The position numbers and the translations under genes are program-made. A DNA stretch of 64,000 bases from the NCBI RefSeq assembly GCF_050436995.1, contig NC_134767.1, forward strand, positions 4,650,001 through 4,714,000. The letters run 5' to 3'. Below the pieces are notes generated by a model, which worked only from the letters and a program-made list of their open reading frames with translations, was not told the origin of the DNA and made no database searches. The DNA comes from Anticarsia gemmatalis. Taxonomy: Eukaryota > Arthropoda > Insecta > Lepidoptera > Erebidae. This document shows, in pieces, positions 37,430 through 48,239 of this stretch; the first letter of the stretch is position 1; each line of letters begins with the position of its first letter.

Positions 37430-39590
37430 GAAATAAAATACCTATTTAAGAATGAATAAAAGTGTTTATTGTTCCTCTATAACTTTATTTCATTCAAGGT
37501 TCCTGAAACTCTTTTTATTGCTGGTTACTCTATGTAGCTACATCAATAGTTGTAAGAATTTACCGTATTTGATGGTGCAAGAAAACTATTTCTATAACAC
37601 ACATATAACTTGCAAATACAAAATTATTGCATGTTCGAAAACTCTTTTATTATTCAGTTAACATCTATGTAACTACCTACAAGTCATAGTTTTGGCTGAA
37701 ACCGTTATAAAGTTTTCAAATTAGGTGCATTATATTGCTCCGCCCGCAGTAAAGCTCGACCTCGGCTTTTCTAATTCGTGTTCAATGATAGACAATTTGT
37801 ATTCCGCACAATTTCTCGTCAATTCACACTCTAACGTAAGGGAAATCTTAAATAACCGCGACCGGTATCAACACATTATTTACGTCTCCACTTATAAACT
37901 ACTGGAGGAAGTTGAGAGTGAAAACTAAATGTGTTCAAGTACATGGATTTATTATACTTAAACAGTTTAATCATAAAGCTGAACATCGATTATGATAGTA
38001 AATAATAAATAAGTACAGTTAATCGATTATATTTAAACCCTTTACATTAGTCAGGTCTCTGCATTAAAATTAATTTTAGGTAAGGGCTCATATTGAGGAA
38101 CCTACCTTTTCCTAGAGATTTTGCCTCATACAGGAACTTATGAGCATCGACCAAATTTTTTTCTAGGAAACGGTAAAAAACATCCAGATAACTGATATAA
38201 TAAGATTCATAATGCTTAAGAATTTTACTCTTACTAACAAACTTACTTTCCTGATTTTACAGATATGCAAGTACTCTAAACAACTACTTCTTAACCTGGC
38301 GCTGTCCCAAACAAAGTCATTATGAATACATCCTATGAAATCAACTAATTAAATAATAATTCCCTATACATCACCCTATTCCTGCAATAAAATAAAAAAA
38401 CAACGAAACAATACACTCAACAACAAAAGAACCCTCATAATGTGAACAACGTTGTATGAGAAAATATTCCTTCTCTTTCTTTTGTATGGTGTATGTATAC
38501 TGCATCCCTGTCGCACAGTGGGCGTGGCCACATATTCACACATACATTATAATTACTACTTGATTCTTTTACCTGAATGATTAAGGACCGGATTCGGGTC
38601 CTTTAGATTTACTGTAATCGGTACCTTGGTTCACTGAGAAACCTTGATTTTGAAGTCAGTAACAAATTGAACTAAAGAAACTTACTGAACAATACGTGAA
38701 TATGACAATGCAAATTAAAACTGCATATTTTTTTAACCAACTATGTGATGCAAGGGATAGTACTATTTTTGAGATTTTACCCCCAAAGCCACTGTCTACT
38801 ACACCCTTGACAAATGCTGTCTGTATGACTACCACCAACCTATCGATATTCAAAGGCAAAAAAAATGCAATCAACTTATAATTTAATTAGTACTAAATTA
38901 CTCCAATACCCTAGACCGAAATTATTATCATCGTTAGCACTTGAAGGCTGATTATTGCGAGATGATTTGTATAAAATCAAAACAAACTTTATCCGCAAAT
39001 GGGACATTACACTTCTATACATAGTCTTTCATCGACACAAAATTAAACCCTGGATGGAATAACATCGAACAAGACAAAAGACGGCGATATCGAATCCCGC
39101 CAGTTGCTTTTAATTATAGGTTAAATATAAACCGCATTAACGAGATTATTGCCAGCCAACTCGACGTCTTATCTATCCATTTATAAATCTGTGGAAGTCT
39201 TTAAAATTGTTTCGAAGTCAGTAAATTAAGGATTAGTGTTTGTTCGTGTTTCTGTAATTTGATTGAGAGTTAAGAAACTATAGAGTTGGGAAGTAAGTCA
39301 GTGGATTTTGTGGGGTTTAAAAATCTAGGCCAATGTGTTTTATTTATAAACTTGAGTTATTAAAATTTAGTAGCACGCATTTTTAGGTTTTTTTTAAAAT
39401 AATAATATAGGGAACTAATATCTAATATTATAAACAACGTTATCAACGAAGGTTTTTCCTTCAAATCCTTTTCAATCCAAAATCTAATAACATTCGGAAA
39501 CCATTGGTTTAGAAAACCAATAACCAATTTAGATTTAAATTAAATTTGATCTGACTAGCTATTGAAATGTTAGTGAAAAGTGTAAATTCG
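37430..39590. other. Non-coding, nothing recognised
   Basis: No repeat terminus was recognised. The mirrored open frames at 38656-38874 (-) and 38696-38881 (+) are opposite readings of one stretch. Confidence 0.5.
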
Positions 39591-39599
39591 CAATTAACA

Positions 39600-39690
39600 T
39601 TGGTTCGCATCGCGGGAGACGCGAACGCGAGAGTGTTGACGCGCGATAACCCGCCGCCCGCCGACGCCCGCCACCGCGCGACGCTCAAAT
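39600..39690. other. Isolated CpG-rich block
   Basis: About 90 bases with dense CpG (cgcgggagacgcgaacgcgag, gacgcgcgataacccgccgc, ccgacgcccgccaccgcgcg) sit inside A+T-rich DNA, 650 bases upstream of the retrotransposon ORF. The block is open in a frame on each strand (39567-39773 and 39509-39727). It may be a host regulatory patch, an exon, or part of the retrotransposon's 5' region. I found no motif that decides between these. Confidence 0.35.
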
Positions 39691-40178
39691 GCACTATTCT
39701 TATGTATAGGGCTACCAACACGAACAAACGTCCGTTTTTAAACTACTTAAATTCTATTTTTTTTTTGTTGTAACTTCGCATAGGTAATACTTAACAAAAG
39801 AATGAAAGAATATAAAAAGAAAATAATAATAATAATGATAATGAAAGAAATTTCAAAGTGCGAAACCTAAAAGAAAAAATCTAAATATAAAAATCTAATT
39901 ATAGTCTAAAAACCAATATGGTTTGATTCTCATATATTAAATACACAAGTACGATACAAAATTTATAATAATAATATATTATTTATACGAGAAAATAGCG
40001 TCATTGCAACCAATGTCAAATGATTTGTCGGCTTAAATTATGTCGTGTGTTGTTGTGTTCTGTACAAATCATAGTGAATAATAATAAAGGTGGACGTGTT
40101 GTTTACGATTTGATACATTTTTATTGTAAACTACAAGATATTATCAAAACAAAACCAAGAATATATACATCGATCCCG

Positions 40179-40262
40179 ATGACAGGACGCCGCCGTCGGC
40201 GCCCTAGGCAACGGCAAGCGCCGTGGCGCCCCCCGGCCACACCTGTCAGCGCTTCTTTTTGA
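40179..40262 (+). CDS. Arginine-rich upstream ORF in the retrotransposon leader
   Basis: A 27-codon ATG-to-TGA frame, within a longer open frame from 40020, in a G+C-rich block between 40180 and 40260 that contrasts with the A+T-rich DNA on both sides. Its start reads MTGRRRRRPRQRQ and the rest is proline- and alanine-rich. It ends 70 bases before the main ORF's ATG. It may be a uORF, a remnant of the element's former N-terminal reading frame, or just structured leader RNA. Nothing shows that it is translated. Confidence 0.3.
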   Translation: MTGRRRRRPRQRQAPWRPPATPVSASF

Positions 40263-40332
40263 CGGATTATTTTGACTTTTATGTTTAGTTTTAAGTGAAA
40301 TATCTTTGTGTTTTTTAGTGTAATATATATAT

Positions 40333-43212
40333 ATGCAAGGGACGTGCGGTCCTGGTGGTGGTGCGAAAGTAAGTACCGGTCAACCTACTCCGTCGCGGAG
40401 TGATCTAGTGCGTTGCCCCCACTGTTCCCAGGCCCGGTTTTTCAAAGGTGAGAGGGGTTTGAGAGTACATTTTGGCAAAGTTCACAAAAACCAAGATGTA
40501 CTTTCGGGCCCCCAATCTCTTAACAATACAGACTCTTCTCAAATTCCCTTATGGCAGAAACTATCAAAATTAAAACATTCGGTGCCGGTTTTAAAGCGAG
40601 TTCCTCGGGGTGCGAGGCCTGTCGTGGCCCAAAGTTTGGCGCGCTGTATAGGCCTTGTAGTCCGAGAGAACTCACTAACCGCCTGGGAGCAGTTATTAAC
40701 CTTCCCGTTTAGGACTCTACATGTTAAGAAAGACCAAAACACTCCTAATAGTTTGACAGCCAAAATTAAAGAAAATTGCCGACAAACCAGCCACTTTTTT
40801 GACACAAAATTTAATAAAACCAATAATCATTCGGTCTTTCATTATGTAGAGTCCAAATTAGGGGAGGGTGATATTGCGGGTGCTTCGAGATTGCTCTTTA
40901 GTACGGATGTAGTGGCGCCTTGCTCTCCAGAGACATTCGCAGCTCTGCAGAGCAAGCACCCTACAGCCCCGGATGACCTCTCTTTCCCAGACCCTCCTGA
41001 TCCTGACTGGGAGCATATCGTGGTAACGGCTAAGGACGTCCTCGCTGCCGTGTGCTCTTTCCGGAAGGGGTCCGCCGGCGGCCTCGACGGCCTGACACCA
41101 CAACACCTAAAGGATCTGGTGTGCCCGGGCGCCGGGGAGGCCGGCGTTGCGCTTCTGAATGAGCTCACGGCTTTAATCAACCTGATGCTCTCCGGCAGCG
41201 TATGCGATGCCATCATTGATGTTCTGTACGGGGCCAATTTGTGCGCTCTGAGGAAGTCAGATGGTGGCATTCGCCCCGTTGCCGTGGGGTGTACCTATAG
41301 GCGTATGGCAGCCAAAATTTGTTGTAAATTTTACAAAGACGATTTGGCATCAAAATTCCAACCCCTTCAACTCGGTTTCGGTTCAAGAGGGGGTTGTGAG
41401 GCTGCTATACATGCCCTGAGGACGTACCTTCGTAGCAGTGAAGGAGAGGTCATCCTAAAGGTTGACCTCAAAAATGCTTTTAATTCAGTTAATAGGGACA
41501 CCTTGCTGACCCAAGTAAAATCTGAAACCCCCAAAATTTATAAATTCGTTTGGCAATGTTATAGACATCCCTCAAAATTATTATATAAAGATAATCTTTT
41601 GGCATCTTCTGTTGGTTGTCAACAAGGTGACCCTCTCGGACCGGTCATCTTCAGTCTTTCTATTCACCCTATTATTCGGCAAATAAATTCCAAATTTAAT
41701 GTTTGGTATTTGGATGATGGGACCTTGGGTGGCGATGTAGACACTGTTTTAAAAGATTTGGCTTTTCTAAAAGACAAATTCAGTTCAATCGGTCTGGATC
41801 TAAATTCTAACAAATGCGAATTATACGTTATTAATCAGAACATAAATAAATCTTTGGCATTATCTAAATTTAACTCTTTGACACCAAATTTAAAAATTGT
41901 TGGGAACAGTTCTCTTCGCCTCCTTGGGTCTCCCATCCTGGAAGAAGGTTTCGTACCTTTTTTAGATGAAAAAACTCAAAATTTTAATGAAGTTTCGGAT
42001 CGCCTTCTCAAAATTAACTTACAGTCGGCTTTTACTATCATTCGGTATTGTCTGTTTGTTCCTAAATTTACCCATGCCCTCAGATCCTCACCTTTTTGGC
42101 AGAACCTATCACCCCTTATTAAAATTGATAATGTCATTAAAAACATGTTGTGCAAAATTTTAAATGTGGCCCTGGACGACCGAGCATGTAGTCAAGCCTC
42201 TCTACCCATCCGCTTGGGTGGCCTCGGCGTCCGCAAAATTTCCGATATTAGTCTACCTGCGTTCTTGTCTTCGGTCCACGACACGGAAGAGTTAACCAGG
42301 AAAATTCTAATTCCTACACTGGTTGACTTTGAAGTGTCGTGCAAGACCGACGCTGTGAACGTTTGGAAGATGACCGCTCCGTCTACTGATTTACCCCGAA
42401 ACCTGTCCTCCCAGAGACAGTGGGACGCGCCGCTCTGCGGGTTGGTTAGGAAAAACCTTATCAATACTTCATCCAATCCCGCCGAGCGTGCTCGCCTGTT
42501 GGCTGTGGGAGAGTGGGAATCGGGGCTTTGGCTTCAGGCACTCCCATCGTCCAACGTAGGCACGAAGTTGGACGATGCCACTTTTCGCATCGCCACTTGC
42601 CTGCGTTTAGGTGCTCCGAGTGTTTCTCCGCATCGTTGTCACTGCGGGGAAGCTGTCGACCGTCTAGGGCACCATGGTCTTTCCTGCGGTAGGAGCTCTG
42701 GCCGTATACCCCGACACGCACACCTCAACGACATCATTCGCCGGTCTCTTGCCGCCGCTGGAATGCCAGCCATCTTAGAACCTAATGGGCTGGCGCGCGA
42801 CGACGGGAAGAGGCCGGACGGTATGTCGTTGATGCCTTGGAGGATGGGTCGGCCTTTGGTGTGGGATGCAACTTGCGTCGACACCCTTGCGCCGTCTCAT
42901 CTTCTAAGGACGGCCGGTGCTGCTGGAGCTGCTGCTGCGGCTGCCGAAGATCTCAAGCGGCGCAAATACAGTAGTCTTGTTGGCGACTATGTCTTTGAGC
43001 CGTTTGGGGTCGAGACGCTGGGACCATGGGGCCCTAGCGCCCACTTACTCTTTAAGGACATTACCAAATGCCTGGTCGACAGTTCCCGTGACCAGAATGC
43101 TGGCATTTTCTTGGGACAAAGATTGAGCATTGCCATACAACGTGGCAATGCTGCCAGCATTCTGGGAACGTTCCCGATTGACAGCGATGTGGAAGAGTAC
43201 TACGACGCGTAG
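40333..43212 (+). CDS. Non-LTR retrotransposon protein: zinc finger, reverse transcriptase, restriction-like endonuclease (R2 superfamily layout)
   Basis: Copies the element's RNA into DNA at a cut made by its own nuclease (target-primed reverse transcription). An in-frame TAA sits four codons before the ATG, so the start is firm. Seen in order: a C2H2 finger for DNA binding (C28-x2-C31-x14-H46-x4-H51); reverse transcriptase with the KVDLKNAF block (D378), QQGDPLGP (430-437) and the active site YLDDG (D461, D462); a thumb with RLGGLGVRKI (627-636); a CCHC knuckle (C769-x1-C771-x8-H780-x4-C785); and the nuclease with RPD (D829), D845 and K875/K878-Y. The single-ORF order and these spacings are those of R2-type elements. 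YLDD replaces the usual FADD/YADD. There is no stop or frameshift in 959 codons, and the C-terminal third is far more G+C-rich than the flanks. Clade not assigned; recent insertion or selection is inferred. Confidence 0.9.
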   Translation: MQGTCGPGGGAKVSTGQPTPSRSDLVRCPHCSQARFFKGERGLRVHFGKVHKNQDVLSGPQSLNNTDSSQIPLWQKLSKLKHSVPVLKRVPRGARPVVAQSLARCIGLVVRENSLTAWEQLLTFPFRTLHVKKDQNTPNSLTAKIKENCRQTSHFFDTKFNKTNNHSVFHYVESKLGEGDIAGASRLLFSTDVVAPCSPETFAALQSKHPTAPDDLSFPDPPDPDWEHIVVTAKDVLAAVCSFRKGSAGGLDGLTPQHLKDLVCPGAGEAGVALLNELTALINLMLSGSVCDAIIDVLYGANLCALRKSDGGIRPVAVGCTYRRMAAKICCKFYKDDLASKFQPLQLGFGSRGGCEAAIHALRTYLRSSEGEVILKVDLKNAFNSVNRDTLLTQVKSETPKIYKFVWQCYRHPSKLLYKDNLLASSVGCQQGDPLGPVIFSLSIHPIIRQINSKFNVWYLDDGTLGGDVDTVLKDLAFLKDKFSSIGLDLNSNKCELYVINQNINKSLALSKFNSLTPNLKIVGNSSLRLLGSPILEEGFVPFLDEKTQNFNEVSDRLLKINLQSAFTIIRYCLFVPKFTHALRSSPFWQNLSPLIKIDNVIKNMLCKILNVALDDRACSQASLPIRLGGLGVRKISDISLPAFLSSVHDTEELTRKILIPTLVDFEVSCKTDAVNVWKMTAPSTDLPRNLSSQRQWDAPLCGLVRKNLINTSSNPAERARLLAVGEWESGLWLQALPSSNVGTKLDDATFRIATCLRLGAPSVSPHRCHCGEAVDRLGHHGLSCGRSSGRIPRHAHLNDIIRRSLAAAGMPAILEPNGLARDDGKRPDGMSLMPWRMGRPLVWDATCVDTLAPSHLLRTAGAAGAAAAAAEDLKRRKYSSLVGDYVFEPFGVETLGPWGPSAHLLFKDITKCLVDSSRDQNAGIFLGQRLSIAIQRGNAASILGTFPIDSDVEEYYDA

Positions 43213-43440
43213 TGCGCTTCCCATGTTTTTTTTTTTCTTTTTTCTATTTTAATACTTGTTTCTTTTATTTATTTTTTATCTATTTGTATATATAGTAAGT
43301 TTATTGTTGTTAATTTAAAATGTAATTGTAAATATTTTCTTTAATATTAATAATTTATAAATATTGATCTCATAATTGTACCATAATTGAAATTAAATTT
43401 TAAAAAGTAATTTTGTCAGTCGCAACATATTATGAAAATC
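43213..43440 (+). other. Probable 3' UTR of the retrotransposon
   Basis: A T-rich run follows the stop within 20 bases and the sequence then becomes uniformly A+T-rich, with AATTAAATTTTAAAAAG near 43390-43407 as a possible 3' end. No poly(A), tandem-repeat tail or target-site duplication could be matched to the 5' side, so the boundary is not fixed. Confidence 0.3.
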
Positions 43441-43444
43441 TTAT

Positions 43445-44030
43445 TGTAATTTTTAACTATAATTAAGGTAGCCCTGAAAATTGGAAGCTACTATTGAGAA
43501 ATACTAAACCGACAACTAAGTCAATCTTAGCCTGAGCTTGCAATAAATATCAGGCAATCGTGATCAACAGTCTCGCAAAGGTACATATCGGAGACGAAGT
43601 GCGTACTTGTATTTGATAACTTAAGAGTAGTTCACATATCATATAGTTATACAAATAGTGCATTTACTTTTGTAATAAAATTATCCTTAATTGTGCTCAT
43701 AAATTTATGTAATTATCTTAGGCAAGACTGATTTTAGTTCTAAATCTCCCCCGCCCTTATTGTCCACATCCGCAGAATCTTTATAATTGCTGACGCTATG
43801 TCTGCAACCTGCAATTATCAATATATTGAACCAATAACAGTAAATGAGGTTTCATTTGTTGTATTAGAAGGAATTACTTCGAGATAAATATGAGCAGATA
43901 AGATTACAAATTAAAACGGGACTTGAAGAAGCTTTTACCTAACTAAGTGGGCCACGGTATAAGGCTAAAAAACATACGTAACATTTCACTTGTTATACCC
44001 GAATGTGTCGACAGAGGTTTACAAAATACA
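43445..44030. other. Non-coding, nothing recognised
   Basis: No repeat terminus or coding signal recognised. Confidence 0.45.
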
Positions 44031-44044
44031 CCCGCGTTCCGCCG

Positions 44045-44226
44045 TTTATATTGTTAGTCCCATGTAATAGGTTGGTTGGTTAATAATTGGTGGGCATTTG
44101 CCCATGCAAATGCCCGCCACTTTGGTAGATATTATAAAAATAATATGCCTCCATAGATATATTACTTTAAGAATATCTCTTCGCACGCTGGGAAGACTTA
44201 CACGCAAGCGGGGCACGGGTCATCTA
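44045..44226 (+). mobile_element. Possible second Helitron-type family
   Basis: Ends 'cacgcaagcggggcacgggtcatCTAG' followed by T, resembling a Helitron 3' terminus but unlike the copies at 37.2 kb. Upstream is a strong short palindrome, GGGCATTTGCccatGCAAATGCCC (44092-44117 region), and 'gttagtcccatgtaatagg'. The 5' end is not visible, and the pre-CTAG hairpin is weak. Confidence 0.35.
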
Positions 44227-44229
44227 GTA

Positions 44230-45325
44230 GAATTTTGTAATACAAATTAGAAAAGATCAATAGCAGTTTTCCCAAAAGTTTTAGTCGAATCCGTTGCCCC
44301 GTGGTCAATAGTCATATACACTACCGCCCAAACAGGCAATCAAATGTTTGAAACAGTCAAGTGGCAGCCCTGTTTTCTAACAACACTTGAGTCTACACGC
44401 GCTTCAATAACTGTTTCTTTGTGCCGACAGAATTTATACACTATTGTCGCGATTTGAACGTTCCTACTTGTACTTAGTACTAAATATTTACCAACTATTT
44501 GTATGGTATTTGAAATGCTATTACGAAATAGTAAGCAGCTTTGTAATAAGATTCTTGTTAGCCATTCGGTGATTTATACAAAAAGTCCCAAGCAAAATCT
44601 TGAGGTATGAATTAGTGTTATTATTACTTATTAATCTTGAAGACACTACATAACAATTTAGCTTTCTTTTTAAGGCAGATGCGTGCGTAACGTCATAACA
44701 AATATAGCTTTTAGCTTAATATAGCCTTACAGTACGAGTATATCAGTAGGTAAGTACATCACTAGGTTTACTAGTAGTACCACTGATATACTGACAGCAC
44801 AATTAAAAACCTAATCTAATTTAATTTATTGTGTATTATGTATGATAGCGATCGATGTAAATGTAAATAATTTCAGTAATCCACAAAAAATATAAGTCTG
44901 GCAAACACTAACCAGGTTGAATTGATCTGCGTATTACGTACTTTATAAGCTCTAAACTTAAAAACAATCTTTATTTACATAAATATTGAAATGCAACTTG
45001 CATATTTTACTACATAGCTTATAAAAACATGGTCTTAAAACTTATACAATTTTTATTAAGATCCTTAGCTCCCGACCAGTCGCAGATAGCATCGGTACTC
45101 CAAAGGGCACTTATTAATATCCCTAAAGGTATAATTTAAATGATAATTAACGTAGAAGCATATAATTTTGCATGATAATCGTAGCAAGTGTGTGGTCGCA
45201 GTATACGCGAGGTACAACTCGTGTATTTTATTGGTATTTCTTTATAAACGGCTTATTACTTGAATAGGAATATATTTACTATATAAACTTGCAAAGTTGG
45301 CGAAATAATGGTTTGCAAAGTAACT
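44230..45325. other. Non-coding, nothing recognised
   Basis: A+T-rich with no recognised repeat or coding signal. Confidence 0.5.
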
Positions 45326-45332
45326 CTCATAT

Positions 45333-45468
45333 GCTCGGTTTCTGAGGTACATTTAGCGGTAGTTAATGTGTTACCACTGTATTATATGAGCTTAAATTAT
45401 TTAGCGGTAGCTTATATATTATTGAATAGATAAGCTACCGCTAAATATATCTCGGAAACCAGGGATTA
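45333..45468. mobile_element. Palindromic MITE, copy C (left arm duplicated)
   Basis: Left terminus gctcggtttctgaggtac and atttagcggtag at 45333-45363, right terminus taagctaccgctaaatatat ... ggaaaccagggatta at 45431-45468. Between them, at 45400-45413, a second 'ttagcggtagcttat' pairs closely with the right arm (loop tattattgaatag). The copy therefore has two left arms competing for one right arm, either by duplication or by one MITE inserting in another. Confidence 0.7.
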
Positions 45469-45502
45469 GGTAGTCGGTTGAAATTGTGTTTAGGTAAACT
45501 AC

Positions 45503-45735
45503 TTTTTTTTTTTTCTTTTATCGTATGGTTAGTAACGTCAAAGTAGATAAAGTCGATCGAAAGGTCTTTGATACGGCTTAACGAATGTTATATTTTTGGA
45601 CAACAACCGGGGCGGATATTTAACGTGTCCAGTGACACACAGTTCAAATACCACTTAGCGGTCACCCATCTAAAGTAAGACCGGACCACAAAACACTTAC
45701 GTATTTGTGAATGCAACTGGCTATGCCTCAATATT
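45503..45735 (-). mobile_element. SINE or LINE tail, 'cttcggagggcacgt' family, copy 2
   Basis: On the minus strand the order matches 28023-28310: ccagttgcattcac, gatgggtgaccgctaagtgg, a diverged form of the 'cttcggagggcacgt' block, ggttgttgtcc, cgttaagcc, gttactaaccatacgataaaag. It ends in a run of A (T run at 45503-45517 on the plus strand), indicating retroposition. Confidence 0.65.
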
Positions 45736-45739
45736 ATAT

Positions 45740-47365
45740 AAGTATATGTAGATAAACAAATGATGCGTTGCTAATATACCGTTCTGTATAAATGCTACTC
45801 TTTGGTAGAGGCTAATTGCATTCAATGTGCCTATCTCTAGGTAATCTAACAGAATCTCATTTAATGATAACCGTATTTAATCGCTCAATCTATAAACCCG
45901 CGCTGAACTATAATCACAGAGAATTTCTTTGCAGAAGCCGGTTACATCTTCAATAGGCATAAGAACTTAATGGAAGCCATCAGAATCTAATCGAAAATAG
46001 CTAAGAATTTTAAATTTGTTTAATTCGATATTTTGCTTTAATGACACGGTAATTTTACTAAATACTGTTCATGTTTGGTTTACTGTTATATTAGCGGTCA
46101 TGTAATAATTTTATCGAAATTATTTATGGAGAACAATATTCTTTTTGTCAATTAAGAACTTTGAAAGATTTAAATGAACGTCTCATAAGTCACAGCGTTT
46201 CTCACGAAAACATATTGAAGACAATTATGATATTTAGTCAGACAAATGGCATGTACTAAACATATAGAAATTCAAAGAACCTAATCTCTAGCTAGAGTAA
46301 AAAATAATGCAAAATTGTACTATTTTGCATTATTTTTTTACTTCTTCAATAACTTACAAGTTTTACAAACATAATAAAACCACACCCTCGCCCACTACAT
46401 TAAAGTGCATACCTTCGTGAGCACTTAGTTTTCAAACATATTTGCAATGCAATAATTAATTGCGTTTAATCTCTTTTTTCTGCCTATTATCTTGTTCACG
46501 TTAATAATTAAGAGAGAATTTACACTATCCGGTTTCACCGCGACTTCAAGCTTTGATACGCACGAATAGAACATTTTTATTTCATTTAAACCATAGCAAA
46601 TTTTAATAGTGACTGTCGCCTACTTGAAACGGCCATGTCATAGTTGAAGAAATAGAGCAAAATTTTTTTGAGTTCAGGAAAGTTTTAATATAGATTATCT
46701 ACCGAACTGAGATTTGTTGAAGATATGAAAAGTGTAATTTTGTTACAACGACGAGTATGTAAATAAAATAACTCAATACTACTGATTTTACTTTTGTACT
46801 AAGATTTATTAGAATACTTTACCATAGAATACCTTCGATTTAAACAAACATTATTGACGAGTTAGTTATTAATAAAAGCATATATCACGAACTATTGAAT
46901 ATTGAGTCAATAGCAGCATTTTTATATCCTGTCTAGATATAAAAACCAGATCATTAAGTACAAAAGCAATAAAAACCCGACGAACAAAACCTCACACGAA
47001 GAAAAACACATTTAACACTAATCACAGAACACATGGACATAATTACCAATTAAAATGATTATCTGATTGCCCACCTACGGCTTAGGCAACAATGTAACTT
47101 ATTTCGACCCGCTCAGTAGCTGAAGAGAAAAAAATCGCAACGAAAGGACGGCAAGTCTTAAGGGGTCTTTAGAAAACAAGTTGTTGTCGTAAAGCCATAG
47201 TTTAAGTATATCAAGACGAGTCACTTAAGGCCTGTTAAAGCTTAATGCACATATTTGCTGAATATAACGGTTTAAACAAATGTACTAGACCGCAATGATG
47301 TCGATGAAGGAACTACAGAAATATTCCGATTATATTTTCTGATATCTAAACGTTTTATCAACGAT
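45740..47365. other. Non-coding apart from the hairpin at 46.3 kb
   Basis: No coding signal or other repeat was recognised. Confidence 0.45.
46297..46341. repeat. Inverted repeat, 18-bp arms
   Basis: Left arm GTAAAAAATAATGCAAAA (46297-46314) and right arm TTTTGCATTATTTTTTTAC (46323-46341) are complementary apart from one extra T, with an 8-base loop. There is no T-run that would suggest a pol III gene and no known hairpin RNA is recognised. Confidence 0.75.
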
Positions 47366-47370
47366 TAAAG

Positions 47371-47475
47371 TCCCCAACCCGCACTTGGCCAGCGTGGTGG
47401 ACTCAAGGCCTAACCCCTCCCTCATTACGGTAGGAGACCCTTGCCCAGCAGTGGGACAATAATGGGTTAAATATA
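47371..47475 (+). mobile_element. 'gcccagcagtgggac' tail family, copy 2
   Basis: 'ccccaacccgcacttggcc', 'agcgtggtggactcaaggcc', 'cccttgcccagcagtgggac' and 'aataatgggttaaa' are almost identical to 17081-17176, with an insertion of a few bases (ctccctcatta). The closeness of the two copies suggests fairly recent spread. Confidence 0.75.
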
Positions 47476-47954
47476 TTTATTTATATTATATATAGGTATA
47501 TCAAACGATTTTGTTTGAAATTTTGTTAGCGTACAATATGCAACATTGCTGTAAAATAGAAGTGTAAGTACCAAAGAAAACTATGTAGAAGCAAGAAATA
47601 TTTCATAGGGAAACTCACAAACTTAGTATCACCTGTACAAACTTACAGCTACACATAAATTCTGTTTATATACTATTTACTAATTTTATGTCATACTATT
47701 AGCAATATAATTTTCAACAGCAAAAATAAATTAACCATACTTAATTAAAAAACCGTAAAACCGAACAGTCTATAATTATGTTTCCTAAGTAATCAGATAG
47801 TTGGTATACCGTAAGGCGACTGGCATAAAATTAACTGGAGTGATTAAAAAATAACTAAAAATGTGTGCATGAACTCCGAGAAGGGAACAGCGATGTTTAA
47901 ATAACAATTACATCGGTTGTCCAGTGAACCTAGTATTAAATTCAAGAACTTATA

Positions 47955-48236
47955 AACCAGTTAAGTGCGAGTCAGACTCGCGTACGAAGGATTCCGTACC
48001 AAAAAATACGAAGAAAACACGCTTAGGACGGTGACCCCTCTTAATATATTTTTATGTTTTGTTGTAACGGCAAGGGAAATACATTTTACAAATTGTCAAA
48101 AATTCAGCTTAATATCTCATTTATTAAGATTTACGAGATTCAGTCTGGTGACAGACCGACAGACGGATGTACAAACAGCGGAGGCTTAGTAATATGGTTC
48201 CGTTTTTAACCTTTGGGTACGGGACCCTAAAAAACA
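47955..48236 (+). repeat. 'accggccaagtgcgagt' family, copy 2
   Basis: Starts 'accagttaagtgcgagtcag', 'actcgcgtacgaaggattcc', and ends 'ttagtaatatggttccgttt' and 'ctttgggtacgggaccctaa'. Same orientation as the copies at 3.0 and 50.5 kb. The frame at 47965-48189 through it is incidental. Confidence 0.65.
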
Positions 48237-48239
48237 ATG

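Noticed and set aside
40539..42884. Several open frames of 80-140 codons on the minus strand and in other plus-strand frames
   Set aside because: They all lie inside the retrotransposon ORF and mirror its G+C-rich codons; none has its own domain.
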